Shown here: positions 15,319 to 23,392 of the stretch, piece by piece
Layout of the letters: each line of letters opens with the position of its first letter
Position numbering within the stretch: position 1 is the stretch's first letter
Assembly (NCBI GenBank): GCA_947631215.1
Contig: CANRKN010000007.1
Location: forward strand, 1-41,613
Direction of reading: 5' to 3'
DNA: 41,613 bases
Source: an uncultured Oscillospiraceae bacterium
GTDB taxonomy: Bacteria > Bacillota_A > Clostridia > Oscillospirales > Oscillospiraceae
Position numbers and translations under genes: made by a program
Notes under the pieces: model-generated
Databases searched by the model: none
Told to the model about the DNA's origin: nothing
The model's input: only the letters and a program-made list of their open reading frames with translations

Positions 15319-15332
15319 TTGCCAAAAAACCT

Positions 15333-15809
15333 TCAGCTGACCACCGTGTCGTCCTGATATATCCACTCGTTCACGTCCGTCTCCCGGATGTTATTCTCCC
15401 CCAGGCGGGCCACCACCTTCACGATGCCCGCGTTGATGATGAGCCGGCGGCACATGGAGCAGGAGGTGGTGTCGGTGAGGTATTCGCCGGTCTTGGCGTC
15501 CCGGCCCACCAGGTACATGGTGGCGCCGATCATGTCCCGCCGGGCGGCGGAGATGATGGCGTTGGCCTCGGCGTGGACGGAGCGGCACAGCTCATACCGC
15601 TCGCCGGAGGGGATCTGAAGCTCCTCCCGGTGGCACACGCCCATGTCCACGCAGTTGCACCGGCCCCTGGGCGCGCCGTTGTAGCCGGTGGCCAGGATCT
15701 CGTCGTTCTTCACGATGATGGCCCCGTAGGTCCGCCGCAGGCAGGTGGACCGCTCCCGGGCCGCGTCGGCGATGTCCAGATAATAATTGAGCTTGCTCTT
15801 TCGTTCCAT
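15333..15809 (-). CDS. Deoxycytidylate (dCMP) deaminase, ComEB-like
   Basis: A 158-residue zinc deaminase converting dCMP to dUMP for thymidylate synthesis. The zinc and catalytic motif is HAEANAI, with the second pair in SCSMCRR (CxxC) and an additional Cys/His set in RCNCVDMGVCH typical of this family. TGYNGAPRG is the conserved substrate-binding strand. In SCSMC the usual Pro before the first Cys is Ser. GAGGAGG precedes the ATG; a TATAAT lies on the minus strand at 15836-15841. It is divergent from queH. Confidence 0.92.
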   Translation of the reverse strand: MERKSKLNYYLDIADAARERSTCLRRTYGAIIVKNDEILATGYNGAPRGRCNCVDMGVCHREELQIPSGERYELCRSVHAEANAIISAARRDMIGATMYLVGRDAKTGEYLTDTTSCSMCRRLIINAGIVKVVARLGENNIRETDVNEWIYQDDTVVS

Positions 15810-15863
15810 GGCGGGCGCCTCCTCGCGTTTTTCCTATTATAGGAGCTTTTTTGCGGAAAGTGG

Positions 15864-15891
15864 TTACAAATGGTTAAATCTGTGGTATGAT
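15864..15891 (+). promoter_or_regulatory. Promoter of queH, placed so that the mRNA may be leaderless
   Basis: TTACAA (15864-15869), a 16-base spacer, and extended -10 TGG-TATGAT (15886-15891). Initiation seven bases further falls on the queH ATG at 15898. Confidence 0.55.
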
Positions 15892-15897
15892 GACCGT

Positions 15898-16500
15898 ATG
15901 GAAAAGCGGAACTATCAAAAGGAACTGGACGGGGTGACGGGCGGCCTCACGGGGCGGCCCAGCCTGTTGTTGCAGGCCTGCTGCGGGCCCTGCTCCAGCT
16001 ATGTGCTGGAGTACATGACGAAGTATTTTGATGTGACGGTCCTCTTTTATAACCCCAACATCCGCCCGGAGGCGGAGTATGATAAGCGCCTGGCGACCTT
16101 GAAGCAGCTCCTGGCGGCCATGCCCATGGACCATCCGCCCGCGCTGATGGAGCCCGGCTGGCGGGGAGAGGAGTTTGAAAGGGCCGTGAAGGGGTTGGAG
16201 CATGAGCCGGAGGGCGGCGCACGGTGCGCGGTGTGCTTTCGCCTGCGGCTGGAGGAGACGGCCCGGATGGCGGCGGAGTGGGGGTTTGATTACTTCGGCA
16301 CCACCCTCACCGTGAGCCCCCACAAGAACGCGGAGGCCATCAACGCCATCGGGGAGCGCCTGGCGGGGGAGTATGAGGTAAAGTGGCTGCCCTCGGATTT
16401 CAAAAAGCGAAATGGCTATCTCCGCTCTATCCAATTGTCCAAAGAATACGGCCTCTACAGGCAGGAATACTGTGGATGTGGACTACCTGAAAAATATTGA
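15898..16500 (+). CDS. queH: Epoxyqueuosine reductase QueH
   Basis: A 200-residue protein of the DUF208 family, the cobalamin-independent enzyme that reduces epoxyqueuosine to queuosine at the wobble base of tRNA. It shows the family's cysteines: C28-C29 and C32 in ACCGPCS, a CxxC in RCAVCFRLRLE, and the C-terminal CGC in QEYCGCGLPEKY, which supply an Fe-S cluster and a redox pair. The segment YFGTTLTVSPHKNAEAIN is strongly conserved in the family. ATG 15898 is chosen because upstream in-frame codons give no convincing start; no Shine-Dalgarno precedes it, and the promoter lies almost on top of it. The thiT promoter begins inside its last codons. Confidence 0.9.
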   Translation: MEKRNYQKELDGVTGGLTGRPSLLLQACCGPCSSYVLEYMTKYFDVTVLFYNPNIRPEAEYDKRLATLKQLLAAMPMDHPPALMEPGWRGEEFERAVKGLEHEPEGGARCAVCFRLRLEETARMAAEWGFDYFGTTLTVSPHKNAEAINAIGERLAGEYEVKWLPSDFKKRNGYLRSIQLSKEYGLYRQEYCGCGLPEKY

Positions 16501-16525
16501 CAACCGTTTCTACGGCGCGTATAAT
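16497..16525 (+). promoter_or_regulatory. Promoter of thiT
   Basis: TTGACA (16497-16502) overlaps the queH stop codon; 17-base spacer; TATAAT (16520-16525). Consensus quality. Confidence 0.85.
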
Positions 16526-16540
16526 GGCCATACAATCGAA

Positions 16541-16627
16541 AAGGGGTGCTGGGTGTGACCCGGCTGAGATGGCGCGTAGACGCGCCGGGCCCTGGAACCT
16601 GATCCGGATAATACCGGCGTAGGAAAA
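16541..16627 (+). ncRNA. TPP (THI-box) riboswitch
   Basis: The conserved TPP aptamer is unmistakable: AAGGGGTGC, then GGCTGAGA, a variable hairpin (GGCGCGTAGACGCGCC), CCTGGAACCTGATCC and GATAATACCGGCGTAGGAA. It lies between a consensus promoter and thiT, so thiamine pyrophosphate should lower expression of the thiamine transporter. Confidence 0.97.
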
Positions 16628-16650
16628 ATGGCAGCGTTATCGCTGCGCTC

Positions 16651-16690
16651 CGCCGTCGGTCGCCATGTGACCGGCGGCGACCTGTTTTTC
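16651..16690 (+). terminator. Candidate expression-platform terminator of the TPP riboswitch
   Basis: CGCCGTCGGTC (16651-16661) pairs with GACCGGCGGCG (16669-16679), followed after a few bases by TTTTT (16684-16688). A smaller hairpin, GCAGCG/CGCTGC (16631-16646), sits between aptamer and stem and may be part of the switch. Confidence 0.6.
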
Positions 16691-16712
16691 CGCAGAAAGG
16701 AAAGGAGAAAAA

Positions 16713-17288
16713 ATGCAGAAGATCCAAACCCGTAAGCTCGTGGAGAGCGCCATGCTCATCGCCGTGGGAACGGTGCTGAGCCTCATCAAGTTCGACATGC
16801 CCATGGGCGGCGGCGTCACCCTGGTGAGCATGCTGCCTCTCATCATCCTCAGCCACCGCTACGGCTGGAAGTGGGGCACGGTCAGCGCCTTCGTGTACAG
16901 CCTTTTGCAGCTGGTGCTGGGCCTGGACAACGTCCGCTACGCCACCGGCTTCGGCATGGCCGTGGCCATCATCATGCTGGACTACGTGGTGGCCTACACG
17001 GTCATCGGCCTGAGCGGCATATTCGACAAGACCATGGGCAAGGGCCTCCCCGCCGTGGCGGTGGGCATCGCCGTCACCTTCGTGCTGCGGTTCATCTGCC
17101 ACTTCATCACCGGCGTGTGGATCTGGGACGCCATGTGGCCCAACGACTACGGCATGACCAGCTACATCTACTCCCTGGTGTACAACGGCTGGTACATGGG
17201 CGCGGAGCTGGTGATCACGGAGATCGTGGCCCTGCTCATCTACAAGCCCCTGGGCAAGTACTTCCGTGGCGAGGACCTGGCGAAATAA
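16713..17288 (+). CDS. thiT: Thiamine transporter ThiT (ECF S-component)
   Basis: A 191-residue integral membrane protein with about six helices, matching the substrate-binding subunit of energy-coupling-factor thiamine transporters. MLIAVGTVLSLIKFDMP and GGGVTLVSMLPLIILSHRYG are typical of ThiT, as is the Trp/Tyr-rich loop GVWIWDAMWPND that helps bind thiamine. The ECF ATPases and T-component must be elsewhere. AAAGGAG precedes the ATG. The TPP riboswitch upstream gives independent support for the substrate. Confidence 0.95.
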   Translation: MQKIQTRKLVESAMLIAVGTVLSLIKFDMPMGGGVTLVSMLPLIILSHRYGWKWGTVSAFVYSLLQLVLGLDNVRYATGFGMAVAIIMLDYVVAYTVIGLSGIFDKTMGKGLPAVAVGIAVTFVLRFICHFITGVWIWDAMWPNDYGMTSYIYSLVYNGWYMGAELVITEIVALLIYKPLGKYFRGEDLAK

Positions 17289-17311
17289 GCAACCGTGTTT
17301 CTCTCTTAATA

Positions 17312-17352
17312 AAGGCGCGACCCCGTATTTTACGGGGCCGCGCCGCTCTTTT
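17312..17352. terminator. Bidirectional terminator between thiT and the aro operon
   Basis: Stem 17314-17326 with 17332-17344 (one mismatch), followed by GCTCTTTT on the plus side; on the minus side it is followed by TTTATT, so it also ends the aro operon after aroQ. Confidence 0.85.
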
Positions 17353-17787
17353 CTATTTGCCGTGGTGTTCCACGAGGTACTCTATCGCCATGCGGTAGCC
17401 GTCGAAGCCGAAGCCCGCGTAGGTCTTTACGCAGGCCATGCCGGCGTAGGAAATATGACGGAATTCCTCCCGGGCGGACACGTCGGACAGGTGCACCTCC
17501 ACCGCCGGGATGCTCACCGCCTTTAGCGCGTCCAGGATGGCCACGCTGGTGTGGGTGTAGGCGGCGGGGTTGATGACGATGCCGTCCACCTTGCCGTAGG
17601 CCGCCTGGATCTTGTCCACGATGTCCCCCTCGTGGTTGGACTGGAAGCACTCCACGTCGACGCCCTTTTTGGCGCATACATCCTCAATGAACTGCACCAG
17701 GGCGGCGTAGCTCTGATCGCCGTATATGCCCGGCTCCCGGATGCCCAGCATGTTGAGGTTGGGGCCGTTGATGACCAGTATCTTCAT
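17353..17787 (-). CDS. aroQ: Type II 3-dehydroquinate dehydratase
   Basis: A 144-residue enzyme dehydrating 3-dehydroquinate to 3-dehydroshikimate. The type II signature is complete: INGPNLNMLGIREPGIYG with catalytic R17 and Y22, N73 and H79 in INPAAYTHT, and H99 in VEVHLSDVS. Length is normal for the dodecameric type II enzyme. Its ATG overlaps the TGA of the aroE-aroK fusion (ATGA). It is the last gene of the eight-gene aromatic operon. Confidence 0.95.
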   Translation of the reverse strand: MKILVINGPNLNMLGIREPGIYGDQSYAALVQFIEDVCAKKGVDVECFQSNHEGDIVDKIQAAYGKVDGIVINPAAYTHTSVAILDALKAVSIPAVEVHLSDVSAREEFRHISYAGMACVKTYAGFGFDGYRMAIEYLVEHHGK

Positions 17788-19010
17788 TTGAGCGCCTCCA
17801 GTATCTGTTTTAAGGTGTCCTCCGGGGACCCGTCGTTGTCCACGACGAGGTCCGCGAAGGCGGCGTATTTGTCCCTCCGCTGGGCGTACAGCGTCTCGGC
17901 GGAGTTTTTCTGAGACAGGGGCCGGCCCGCGGTGGGGAGTTTGGAAAGGTCCCTGGTGAGCCAGACGATGAACCCGTTCTGGTGCAGGAGGGGGTAGTTT
18001 TCTTCTCTTGTCACGCAACCGCCCCCGGTGGCGATGACCGCCCCGGAGCCCTTGCCCAGCTCCGAGAGCGTCTCGGTCTCCCGCTTGCGGAAGCCCTCCT
18101 CGCCCTCGTGGTCAAAGATGACCGGGATGGGCATCTGGCTGGAGCGCTCTATCTCCCGGTCCGCGTCGATGAAGGGCCGGTCCAGGACACTGGCCAGGTT
18201 CCGGCCCACCATGGACTTGCCGCAGCCGGGCATGCCGATGAGGACGATGTTGGACATCTGGCGGGATAGAGTTGACATAATATTTTCTACCGCTTCATCG
18301 GGGAAAGAGCGGCACGCGAACTGCTCCGCGCTGGCCCGCGCTTGGGCCACCAGCATGCCGAGCCCCCCCGCGCAGGGGATATCCAGGCGCTCCGCCTCCA
18401 TCAGAAACGCCGTGCGCTGGGGGTTATAGACCACGTCGAACACCGCCTTGCAGACGGGGAAATCGGCCACGGCCACCGGCGCTTTGCCCGTGTCGGGGTA
18501 CATGCCGAGAGGCGTAGTGTTCACCAGCACCTCTGCGTCCCGGTGGCGGTCGAGGTTACCATAATTATTTTCCCCCGTCCGGGACACGTTCACGATGGGG
18601 CCCGCCCCCATGTCCTCCAGGGCCGCGATGACGGACAGGGACGCCCCGCCGGTGCCGAAGACCAGGGTCTTCCGCCCGGCCACATCCACGCCGGCCTTTT
18701 TCACGATATAGCGAAAGCCGGTGTAGTCCGTGTTGTCCCCGTGCCAGCCGGAGGCGGTGCGGACCAGGGTGTTCACCGAGCCGATGCGCTTTGCGGCATG
18801 GGAGAGGGAGGTGCAATAAGGCACCACGTCCTTCTTGTAGGGGATGGTCACGTTCATTCCGGCCAGGTCGGTGTTTTTCAGAAAATCATCCAGCCCTTCC
18901 GGCCCCACCTCATAGAGCCGGTAGTCGTACCCCGCCAGCATGGCGTGGATCTGGGGCGACCAGCTGTGGCCCAGCTTCCGGCCCAAGAGGCCGAATTTCT
19001 TACTCTCCAT
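17784..19010 (-). CDS. Bifunctional shikimate dehydrogenase - shikimate kinase fusion (AroE-AroK)
   Basis: A 408-residue fusion carrying two successive pathway steps. Residues ~1-240 are shikimate dehydrogenase: GHSWSPQIH binds shikimate, K59 in NVTIPYKK and D95 in NTDYTGF are the catalytic pair, and VFGTGGAS is the NADP loop. Residues ~252-408 are shikimate kinase: P-loop GMPGCGKS (259-266), shikimate-binding D284 in DADRE, R308 and E311 in FRKRE, GGG at 329-331 and lid Arg in GRPLS. No ribosome site lies at the junction, so it is one polypeptide. GGAGGG precedes ATG 19010, whereas the in-frame start at 19037 is worse. It overlaps the chorismate mutase stop by 11 bases. Confidence 0.93.
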   Translation of the reverse strand: MESKKFGLLGRKLGHSWSPQIHAMLAGYDYRLYEVGPEGLDDFLKNTDLAGMNVTIPYKKDVVPYCTSLSHAAKRIGSVNTLVRTASGWHGDNTDYTGFRYIVKKAGVDVAGRKTLVFGTGGASLSVIAALEDMGAGPIVNVSRTGENNYGNLDRHRDAEVLVNTTPLGMYPDTGKAPVAVADFPVCKAVFDVVYNPQRTAFLMEAERLDIPCAGGLGMLVAQARASAEQFACRSFPDEAVENIMSTLSRQMSNIVLIGMPGCGKSMVGRNLASVLDRPFIDADREIERSSQMPIPVIFDHEGEEGFRKRETETLSELGKGSGAVIATGGGCVTREENYPLLHQNGFIVWLTRDLSKLPTAGRPLSQKNSAETLYAQRRDKYAAFADLVVDNDGSPEDTLKQILEALK

Positions 19011-19278
19011 GGCTGCCCTCCATGCGATTCGTCTCATAGGCCCGCGTGGCGGCGATGATGGAACTATAGAGGGAGCCTATGTGCTCCGCCGTCTCAGAGC
19101 GGCACTGAGCTTTGACGGCCTCTATTTTTGCCGCCTCCCGCCCGGCGTCCAGCACCGGCAGGCCGTGGGCCCGCTTGTAGTCCGCGATGGCGGCGGCCAC
19201 GTCGAACCGCCGCTCCAAAAGGGCCACGAGCTCGGCGTCCACCGCGTCGATCTGTTCCCGCAGTTCCGATAGGTCCAT
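19000..19278 (-). CDS. Chorismate mutase, AroQ-class
   Basis: A 92-residue all-helical monofunctional chorismate mutase turning chorismate to prephenate. LSELREQIDAVDAELVALLERRFDVAAAIADYK is the canonical first helix, shown here only as its key pieces LREQID (substrate Arg), LVALLERR and VAAAIADYK; the later ETAEHIGSLYSSII helix carries the conserved Glu. ATG 19278 with AGGTG before it is preferred, though GTG 19287 is possible. It is free of any dehydratase or dehydrogenase fusion and sits between aroC and aroE-aroK, supplying prephenate for TyrA in the same operon. Confidence 0.9.
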   Translation of the reverse strand: MDLSELREQIDAVDAELVALLERRFDVAAAIADYKRAHGLPVLDAGREAAKIEAVKAQCRSETAEHIGSLYSSIIAATRAYETNRMEGSHGE

Positions 19279-19280
19279 CC

Positions 19281-20285
19281 TCAGCACCTGCTTTCCAGAT
19301 ACGCGTCGTAGAGGGCCACGGCGGCCGCCGCCTCCACGCAGGGCACGGCCCGCAGGACGATGCAGGGGTCGTGGCGGCCCTGGACGGTGAGCTTCACTGC
19401 CTCGTGGGCGGTCAGGTCCACGCTGTCCTGCTCCATGCCGATGGAGGGGGTGGGCTTGAAGGCGGCCCTAAAGACGATGGGCATGCCGCTGGTGATGCCG
19501 CCCAAAATACCGCCGTGGTTGTTGGTGCGGGTGCGGACCACGCCGAAGTCGTCAAAATAGAAGGGGTCGTTGTTCTCGCTGCCCTTCATACCGCCCACGG
19601 CGAAGCCTGCGCCGAACTCTATGCCCTTCACGGCGGGGATGGCGAACACGGCCTGGGAGATGCGGTTTTCCATGCCCCCGAACATGGGCTCGCCCAAGCC
19701 CGCGGGCACGCCGGTGCAGGTGCATTCTATAATACCGCCCAAAGAGTCCCCCGCCTCCTTGGCGGCGGCGAGAGCGGCCTCGATGGCGGCGGGTTCGGTT
19801 TCGCCGCCGATGGAGAGGATGCGGGCGGATATGGATATGCCCTCGGCCTCAAGGAGCTGTAATGCCAGGCCCCCGGCGATGCATAAGGGCGCGGTGAGCC
19901 GGCCGGAGAACTGGCCGCCCCCGGCCACGTCCCGGGCAAGGCCGTATTTCACCGCGGCGGCAAAATCCGCGTGGCCCGGCCGGGGCACCCGGAGGAGGTT
20001 TGCATAGTCCTCCGAGCGGGTGTTGGTGTTGCGGATGATGGCGGTGACCGGCGCGCCGCAGGTATGGCCGTCCACCAGGCCGGAGACGAATTCCGGCCGG
20101 TCCGCCTCTTTCCGGGGGGTGGTGTACTTGCCCTTTCCCGGCGCCCGGCGGTCCAGGAAGGTCTGCAGCGCGTCCATATCGGGTTCAAAGCCCACGGGCA
20201 GGCCCTCGATGGTGACGCCGATGGCGGGGGCGTGAGACTGGCCGAAGATGGTGAAGCGGTAGCGCTCTCCGAAGCTGTTGCTCAT
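19281..20285 (-). CDS. aroC: Chorismate synthase
   Basis: A 334-residue FMN-dependent lyase making chorismate from EPSP. Signatures include FGQSHAPAIGVTIEGLP (H18 is catalytic), GKGKYTTPRKE, RPGHADFAA, the second His/Arg-rich FMN site RDVAGGGQFSGR, and FKPTPSIG near the end. Slightly shorter than the ~360-residue norm but with all motifs. The ATG overlaps the aroA stop (ATGA) and supports this start over 20396. Confidence 0.95.
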   Translation of the reverse strand: MSNSFGERYRFTIFGQSHAPAIGVTIEGLPVGFEPDMDALQTFLDRRAPGKGKYTTPRKEADRPEFVSGLVDGHTCGAPVTAIIRNTNTRSEDYANLLRVPRPGHADFAAAVKYGLARDVAGGGQFSGRLTAPLCIAGGLALQLLEAEGISISARILSIGGETEPAAIEAALAAAKEAGDSLGGIIECTCTGVPAGLGEPMFGGMENRISQAVFAIPAVKGIEFGAGFAVGGMKGSENNDPFYFDDFGVVRTRTNNHGGILGGITSGMPIVFRAAFKPTPSIGMEQDSVDLTAHEAVKLTVQGRHDPCIVLRAVPCVEAAAAVALYDAYLESRC

Positions 20286-21505
20286 GGCTCGTCCTCCAAT
20301 ATGGCTTTGCCGCCCAGGGCGTTGTAGTCGGCCCAGAAGGCGGGATAGGATTTGTTCACGGCCTGGGCCCCGTGCAATATGACGGGCCCGCCGCATTTGA
20401 GGGCCGCCACAGCGGCGCTCATGGCGATGCGGTGGTCATTGGCGCTGTCCACGGTGCCGCCGGCGAGGCGCTCCTGGCCGGTGACGACAAGGCCCTCGGG
20501 AAGCTCCTCCGCCTGGCCGCCCAGGGCCCGGATGAGCCCCGCGGTGGTGGCGAGGCGGTCGCTCTCCTTGATGCGGAGCCGCCCGGCGTTTTCAAACCGG
20601 GTCACTCCCGGGGTGACGGCAGCGAGGACGCTCAGTACCGGCACCAAGTCCGGCACGTCCTGACAGTCTATGACCGCGTTCCCGGCGGCGATGCGGCGGG
20701 CCAGCTCCACCACGGCCCGGTCCCCCTGGGGGGAATCCGTATCCAAGCCGGTGACGGTGAGGGTCCCGCCGCAGATGTGGTCCGCCGCTACCCAGAAGGC
20801 GGCGTTGGACCAGTCCCCCTCCACCCGGGCCGTGCCGGGGGAGGCAAAGCGCCGCCCGCCGGGGACGGAAAAGGTGCTCTCTTTCATGGGGCAGTCCACG
20901 CCGAACAGGGCCAGGGCCCGCACCGTCATGGTGACGTAGGCGGCGGACTCCAGCTTCCCGGTGAGGGCGATGGTGCTGTCGCCATCCAGCAGGGGCAGGG
21001 CGAACAGGAGCCCGCTGATGAACTGGGAGGAGACGTTGGCGGCGATGGTATAGTCCCCCGGCGTCAGGCGCCCGGCCACGGCGATGGTGTCCTCTGTGGG
21101 GCGGGTAAAAACGGCTCCGTGGCGCTCCAGCTCCTCCCACAGGGGGGACAGGGGCCGCTGGGGCAGCCGCCCGTGCATCTTTATTGTCGCCTCGGCGCCC
21201 AGGGCGCATACCACCGGCAGCAGAAACCGCAGGGTGGAGCCGCTCTCCCCGCAGTCCAGGGCGGGATGGTCCGGCAAAGCCTCGATGGGCCGGACGGTAA
21301 AGACGCCGTTTTCATAGGCGATATCCGCCCCCAGGGCCCGCAGGCAGTCCGCCGTGGCGGTGATGTCCGCGGAGAGGGTGGGGCAGGCGACGGTGGTGGG
21401 CCTGTCCGCCAGGGCCGCGCAGATGAGGAGCCTATGGGCCTGGCTCTTGGAGGCGATGGCCGGGATGGTCCCGGAAAGGGCGGAGGGCTGTATCACGGCG
21501 GTCAT
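20282..21505 (-). CDS. aroA: 5-enolpyruvylshikimate-3-phosphate synthase
   Basis: A 407-residue two-domain transferase adding enolpyruvate to shikimate-3-phosphate. K20, S21 and R25 in SKSQAHR bind substrate. DCGESGSTLRF (84-94) is the glyphosate-loop region; the position equivalent to E. coli Pro101 is Phe94, with Gly89 equivalent to Gly96. DWSNAAFW, RIKESDRL and NDHRIAMSAAV are the other conserved blocks, and the catalytic Asp/Glu appear intact. The start lies one base after the aroB stop. The sequence type is one of the diverged clostridial forms, not the enterobacterial class I. Confidence 0.95.
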   Translation of the reverse strand: MTAVIQPSALSGTIPAIASKSQAHRLLICAALADRPTTVACPTLSADITATADCLRALGADIAYENGVFTVRPIEALPDHPALDCGESGSTLRFLLPVVCALGAEATIKMHGRLPQRPLSPLWEELERHGAVFTRPTEDTIAVAGRLTPGDYTIAANVSSQFISGLLFALPLLDGDSTIALTGKLESAAYVTMTVRALALFGVDCPMKESTFSVPGGRRFASPGTARVEGDWSNAAFWVAADHICGGTLTVTGLDTDSPQGDRAVVELARRIAAGNAVIDCQDVPDLVPVLSVLAAVTPGVTRFENAGRLRIKESDRLATTAGLIRALGGQAEELPEGLVVTGQERLAGGTVDSANDHRIAMSAAVAALKCGGPVILHGAQAVNKSYPAFWADYNALGGKAILEDEP

Positions 21506-21506
21506 G

Positions 21507-22562
21507 TCAGAGCCCCTCTTTCATGAAATCGTAGACTTCGTTAGTGTCCATGGGCAGCACCCGGCAGGCGCCGATCCACTCCGGCACGATGAGGTTGATG
21601 GTCCCGCCCGTGCGCTTTTTGTCGGAGAGCATCTTCTCCATGAGCGCGTCCAGGGGGATATCGGTGCGGGTGGGCAGGCCGAACTGCGCGAGCAGCGCGT
21701 CCACCCGGTAGGGCACGTCGGGGCCGCACAGACCTCGCTCGGCGCAGGCCCGGCATATGACCGCGAGGCCCACAGCCACGCTCTCGCCGTGGGAGAGGGT
21801 GAAGTCGCTGCAGGCCTCCACCGCGTGGCCCAAAGTGTGGCCCAGATTCAAGAGCGCCCGGCGGCCCGTGTCCCGCTCGTCCTCGGCCACCACGTCCCGC
21901 TTCCAGGCCACGCACCGGGCGATGACGCTCTCCCGGTCAAAGCTCTTGCCGTCAGCGGAGAGAAGCTCAAACAGCTCCTCGTCGAAGAGCACCGCCGTTT
22001 TGATGACCTCGGCGCAGCCGGCGGTGAAGATGTCCTCCGGCAGGGTGGCGAGGGTATCGGTGTCGCACAGGACATACTTCGGCTGCCAGAATGCGCCCAT
22101 GAGGTTCTTCCCCGCGGGCAGGTCCACGGCGGTCTTGCCGCCCACGGAGGAGTCCACGGCGGCGAGAAGGGTGGTGGGTATCTGAATGTAGGCAACGCCC
22201 CGCAGGAATACGGCGGCGGCGAGGCCGGTAAGATCCCCCACCATGCCGCCCCCCAGGGCCAAAAACAGGTCCGTGCGGGTGAGATGCTGGTCCGCGGCGA
22301 AGTTGAGTATTTTTAAGAGGCTGTCCGCCGTCTTGCTGCTCTCCCCGTGGGGGAGGGTATAGACGGCGCCATTGAGCCCCGCGGCATCCAGACTGTCCAC
22401 GGCCTTTTGGGCCCAGAGGGGCCCCACCGCGTCGTCTGTCACGAGAAGATACCGCACGGCCCTGGGGCAGAGGGCCTGTGCCTTTTCCCCCAGCTCCGCC
22501 AGCAGGCCGGGGCCTATCTCCACGTCGTAAGGGGCGGACACGGGCACATGTACGGTGGTCAT
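21507..22562 (-). CDS. aroB: 3-dehydroquinate synthase
   Basis: A 351-residue NAD- and metal-dependent enzyme cyclising DAHP to 3-dehydroquinate. Blocks present: LPHGESSKT, LALGGGMVGDLTGLAAAV (nucleotide loop), IPTTLLAAVDSSVGGKTAVD and NLGHTLGHAVE with a metal-binding His, then SHGESVAVG with another. Full length. ATG 22562 overlaps the tyrA TGA by four bases. Confidence 0.96.
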   Translation of the reverse strand: MTTVHVPVSAPYDVEIGPGLLAELGEKAQALCPRAVRYLLVTDDAVGPLWAQKAVDSLDAAGLNGAVYTLPHGESSKTADSLLKILNFAADQHLTRTDLFLALGGGMVGDLTGLAAAVFLRGVAYIQIPTTLLAAVDSSVGGKTAVDLPAGKNLMGAFWQPKYVLCDTDTLATLPEDIFTAGCAEVIKTAVLFDEELFELLSADGKSFDRESVIARCVAWKRDVVAEDERDTGRRALLNLGHTLGHAVEACSDFTLSHGESVAVGLAVICRACAERGLCGPDVPYRVDALLAQFGLPTRTDIPLDALMEKMLSDKKRTGGTINLIVPEWIGACRVLPMDTNEVYDFMKEGL

Positions 22563-23392
22563 CCGTCGATCTCCTCCTTCCGGCGTCTGCCCTCCTCAAA
22601 GAGGGCGCAAAGGCGCTCAAAGTCATTTGCCGCGATGGCGTCCCGGTAGGCGGTGAGGCTGCCGATAAGAAAGTCCATCTCCGCGAGCATGTTGTCCCGG
22701 TTGTCCAGAATGAGCTCGCTCCACATGCCGGGGTTGAGCCACGCCACGCGGGTCAGGTCCTTGTAGCTGCCGGCGGAAAAGCCCTTGTGGCTTCCCGCGG
22801 CGGGGCTCTTGATGTAGGCGTTGGACACCACGTGGCAGAGCTGGGACGTGAAGGCGATCATCTCGTCGTGGGCCTCGGCGGTGGTGACGCTGACCCGGCC
22901 GAAGCCGGCGGGCTTCAGGAGCGCCTTTACCCGCTGGAGGAATGCCGCGTCGTCGAACACCGGCGGCACGATGACCATGGGCGCCCGGTCGTAGAGGGTG
23001 GCCCGGGCGTACTTGTAGCCGGAGTACTGGGTGCCCGCCATGGGGTGGCCGCCCACGAAGGTGAAGCCGTGCTCCGCCGCGAGAGGGAACGCGAAAGCGC
23101 ACACCTCCCGCTTCACGCCGGAGCAGTCCATGACGATACCCGTCTTGGAGAAGTCGTCGGCGTGGTCCCGGAGATAGTCCATGGTGGCCTGGGGGTAGAG
23201 GGAGATGAGCACCAGGTCGCACTCCTTGAGCCTGTCCGGGGTGAGCTCGGCGTCTATGTCCCCCGCCAGCATGGCGAACTCCGTGGTGGAGCCGGTGCGG
23301 TTCCAGCCCAGGACGGTGACAGAGGGGTCCCGCTTATAGGCCTTGGCCAGGGAGCCTCCGATGAGGCCCAGGCCCACGATACCGACGGTCAT
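22559..23392 (-). CDS. tyrA: Prephenate dehydrogenase
   Basis: A 277-residue NAD-dependent dehydrogenase turning prephenate into 4-hydroxyphenylpyruvate, the tyrosine precursor. The Rossmann loop is GIVGLGLIGGSLAKAY; GGHPMAGTQYSGY holds the catalytic His. It has no fused chorismate mutase and no C-terminal ACT domain, so feedback by tyrosine through an ACT domain is not expected. ATGA overlap with aroF. Its position right after aroF ties the operon more to tyrosine than to tryptophan. Confidence 0.93.
   Translation of the reverse strand: MTVGIVGLGLIGGSLAKAYKRDPSVTVLGWNRTGSTTEFAMLAGDIDAELTPDRLKECDLVLISLYPQATMDYLRDHADDFSKTGIVMDCSGVKREVCAFAFPLAAEHGFTFVGGHPMAGTQYSGYKYARATLYDRAPMVIVPPVFDDAAFLQRVKALLKPAGFGRVSVTTAEAHDEMIAFTSQLCHVVSNAYIKSPAAGSHKGFSAGSYKDLTRVAWLNPGMWSELILDNRDNMLAEMDFLIGSLTAYRDAIAANDFERLCALFEEGRRRKEEIDG

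Noticed and set aside
13754..15325. Long minus-strand extension upstream of the nitroreductase
   Set aside because: It mirrors the M20 dipeptidase. The nitroreductase has its own ribosome site, promoter and ferredoxin start at 13753.
17784..18300. Separate shikimate kinase gene starting inside the fusion
   Set aside because: Met residues occur at the domain junction, but no ribosome site precedes them and the frame is continuous.
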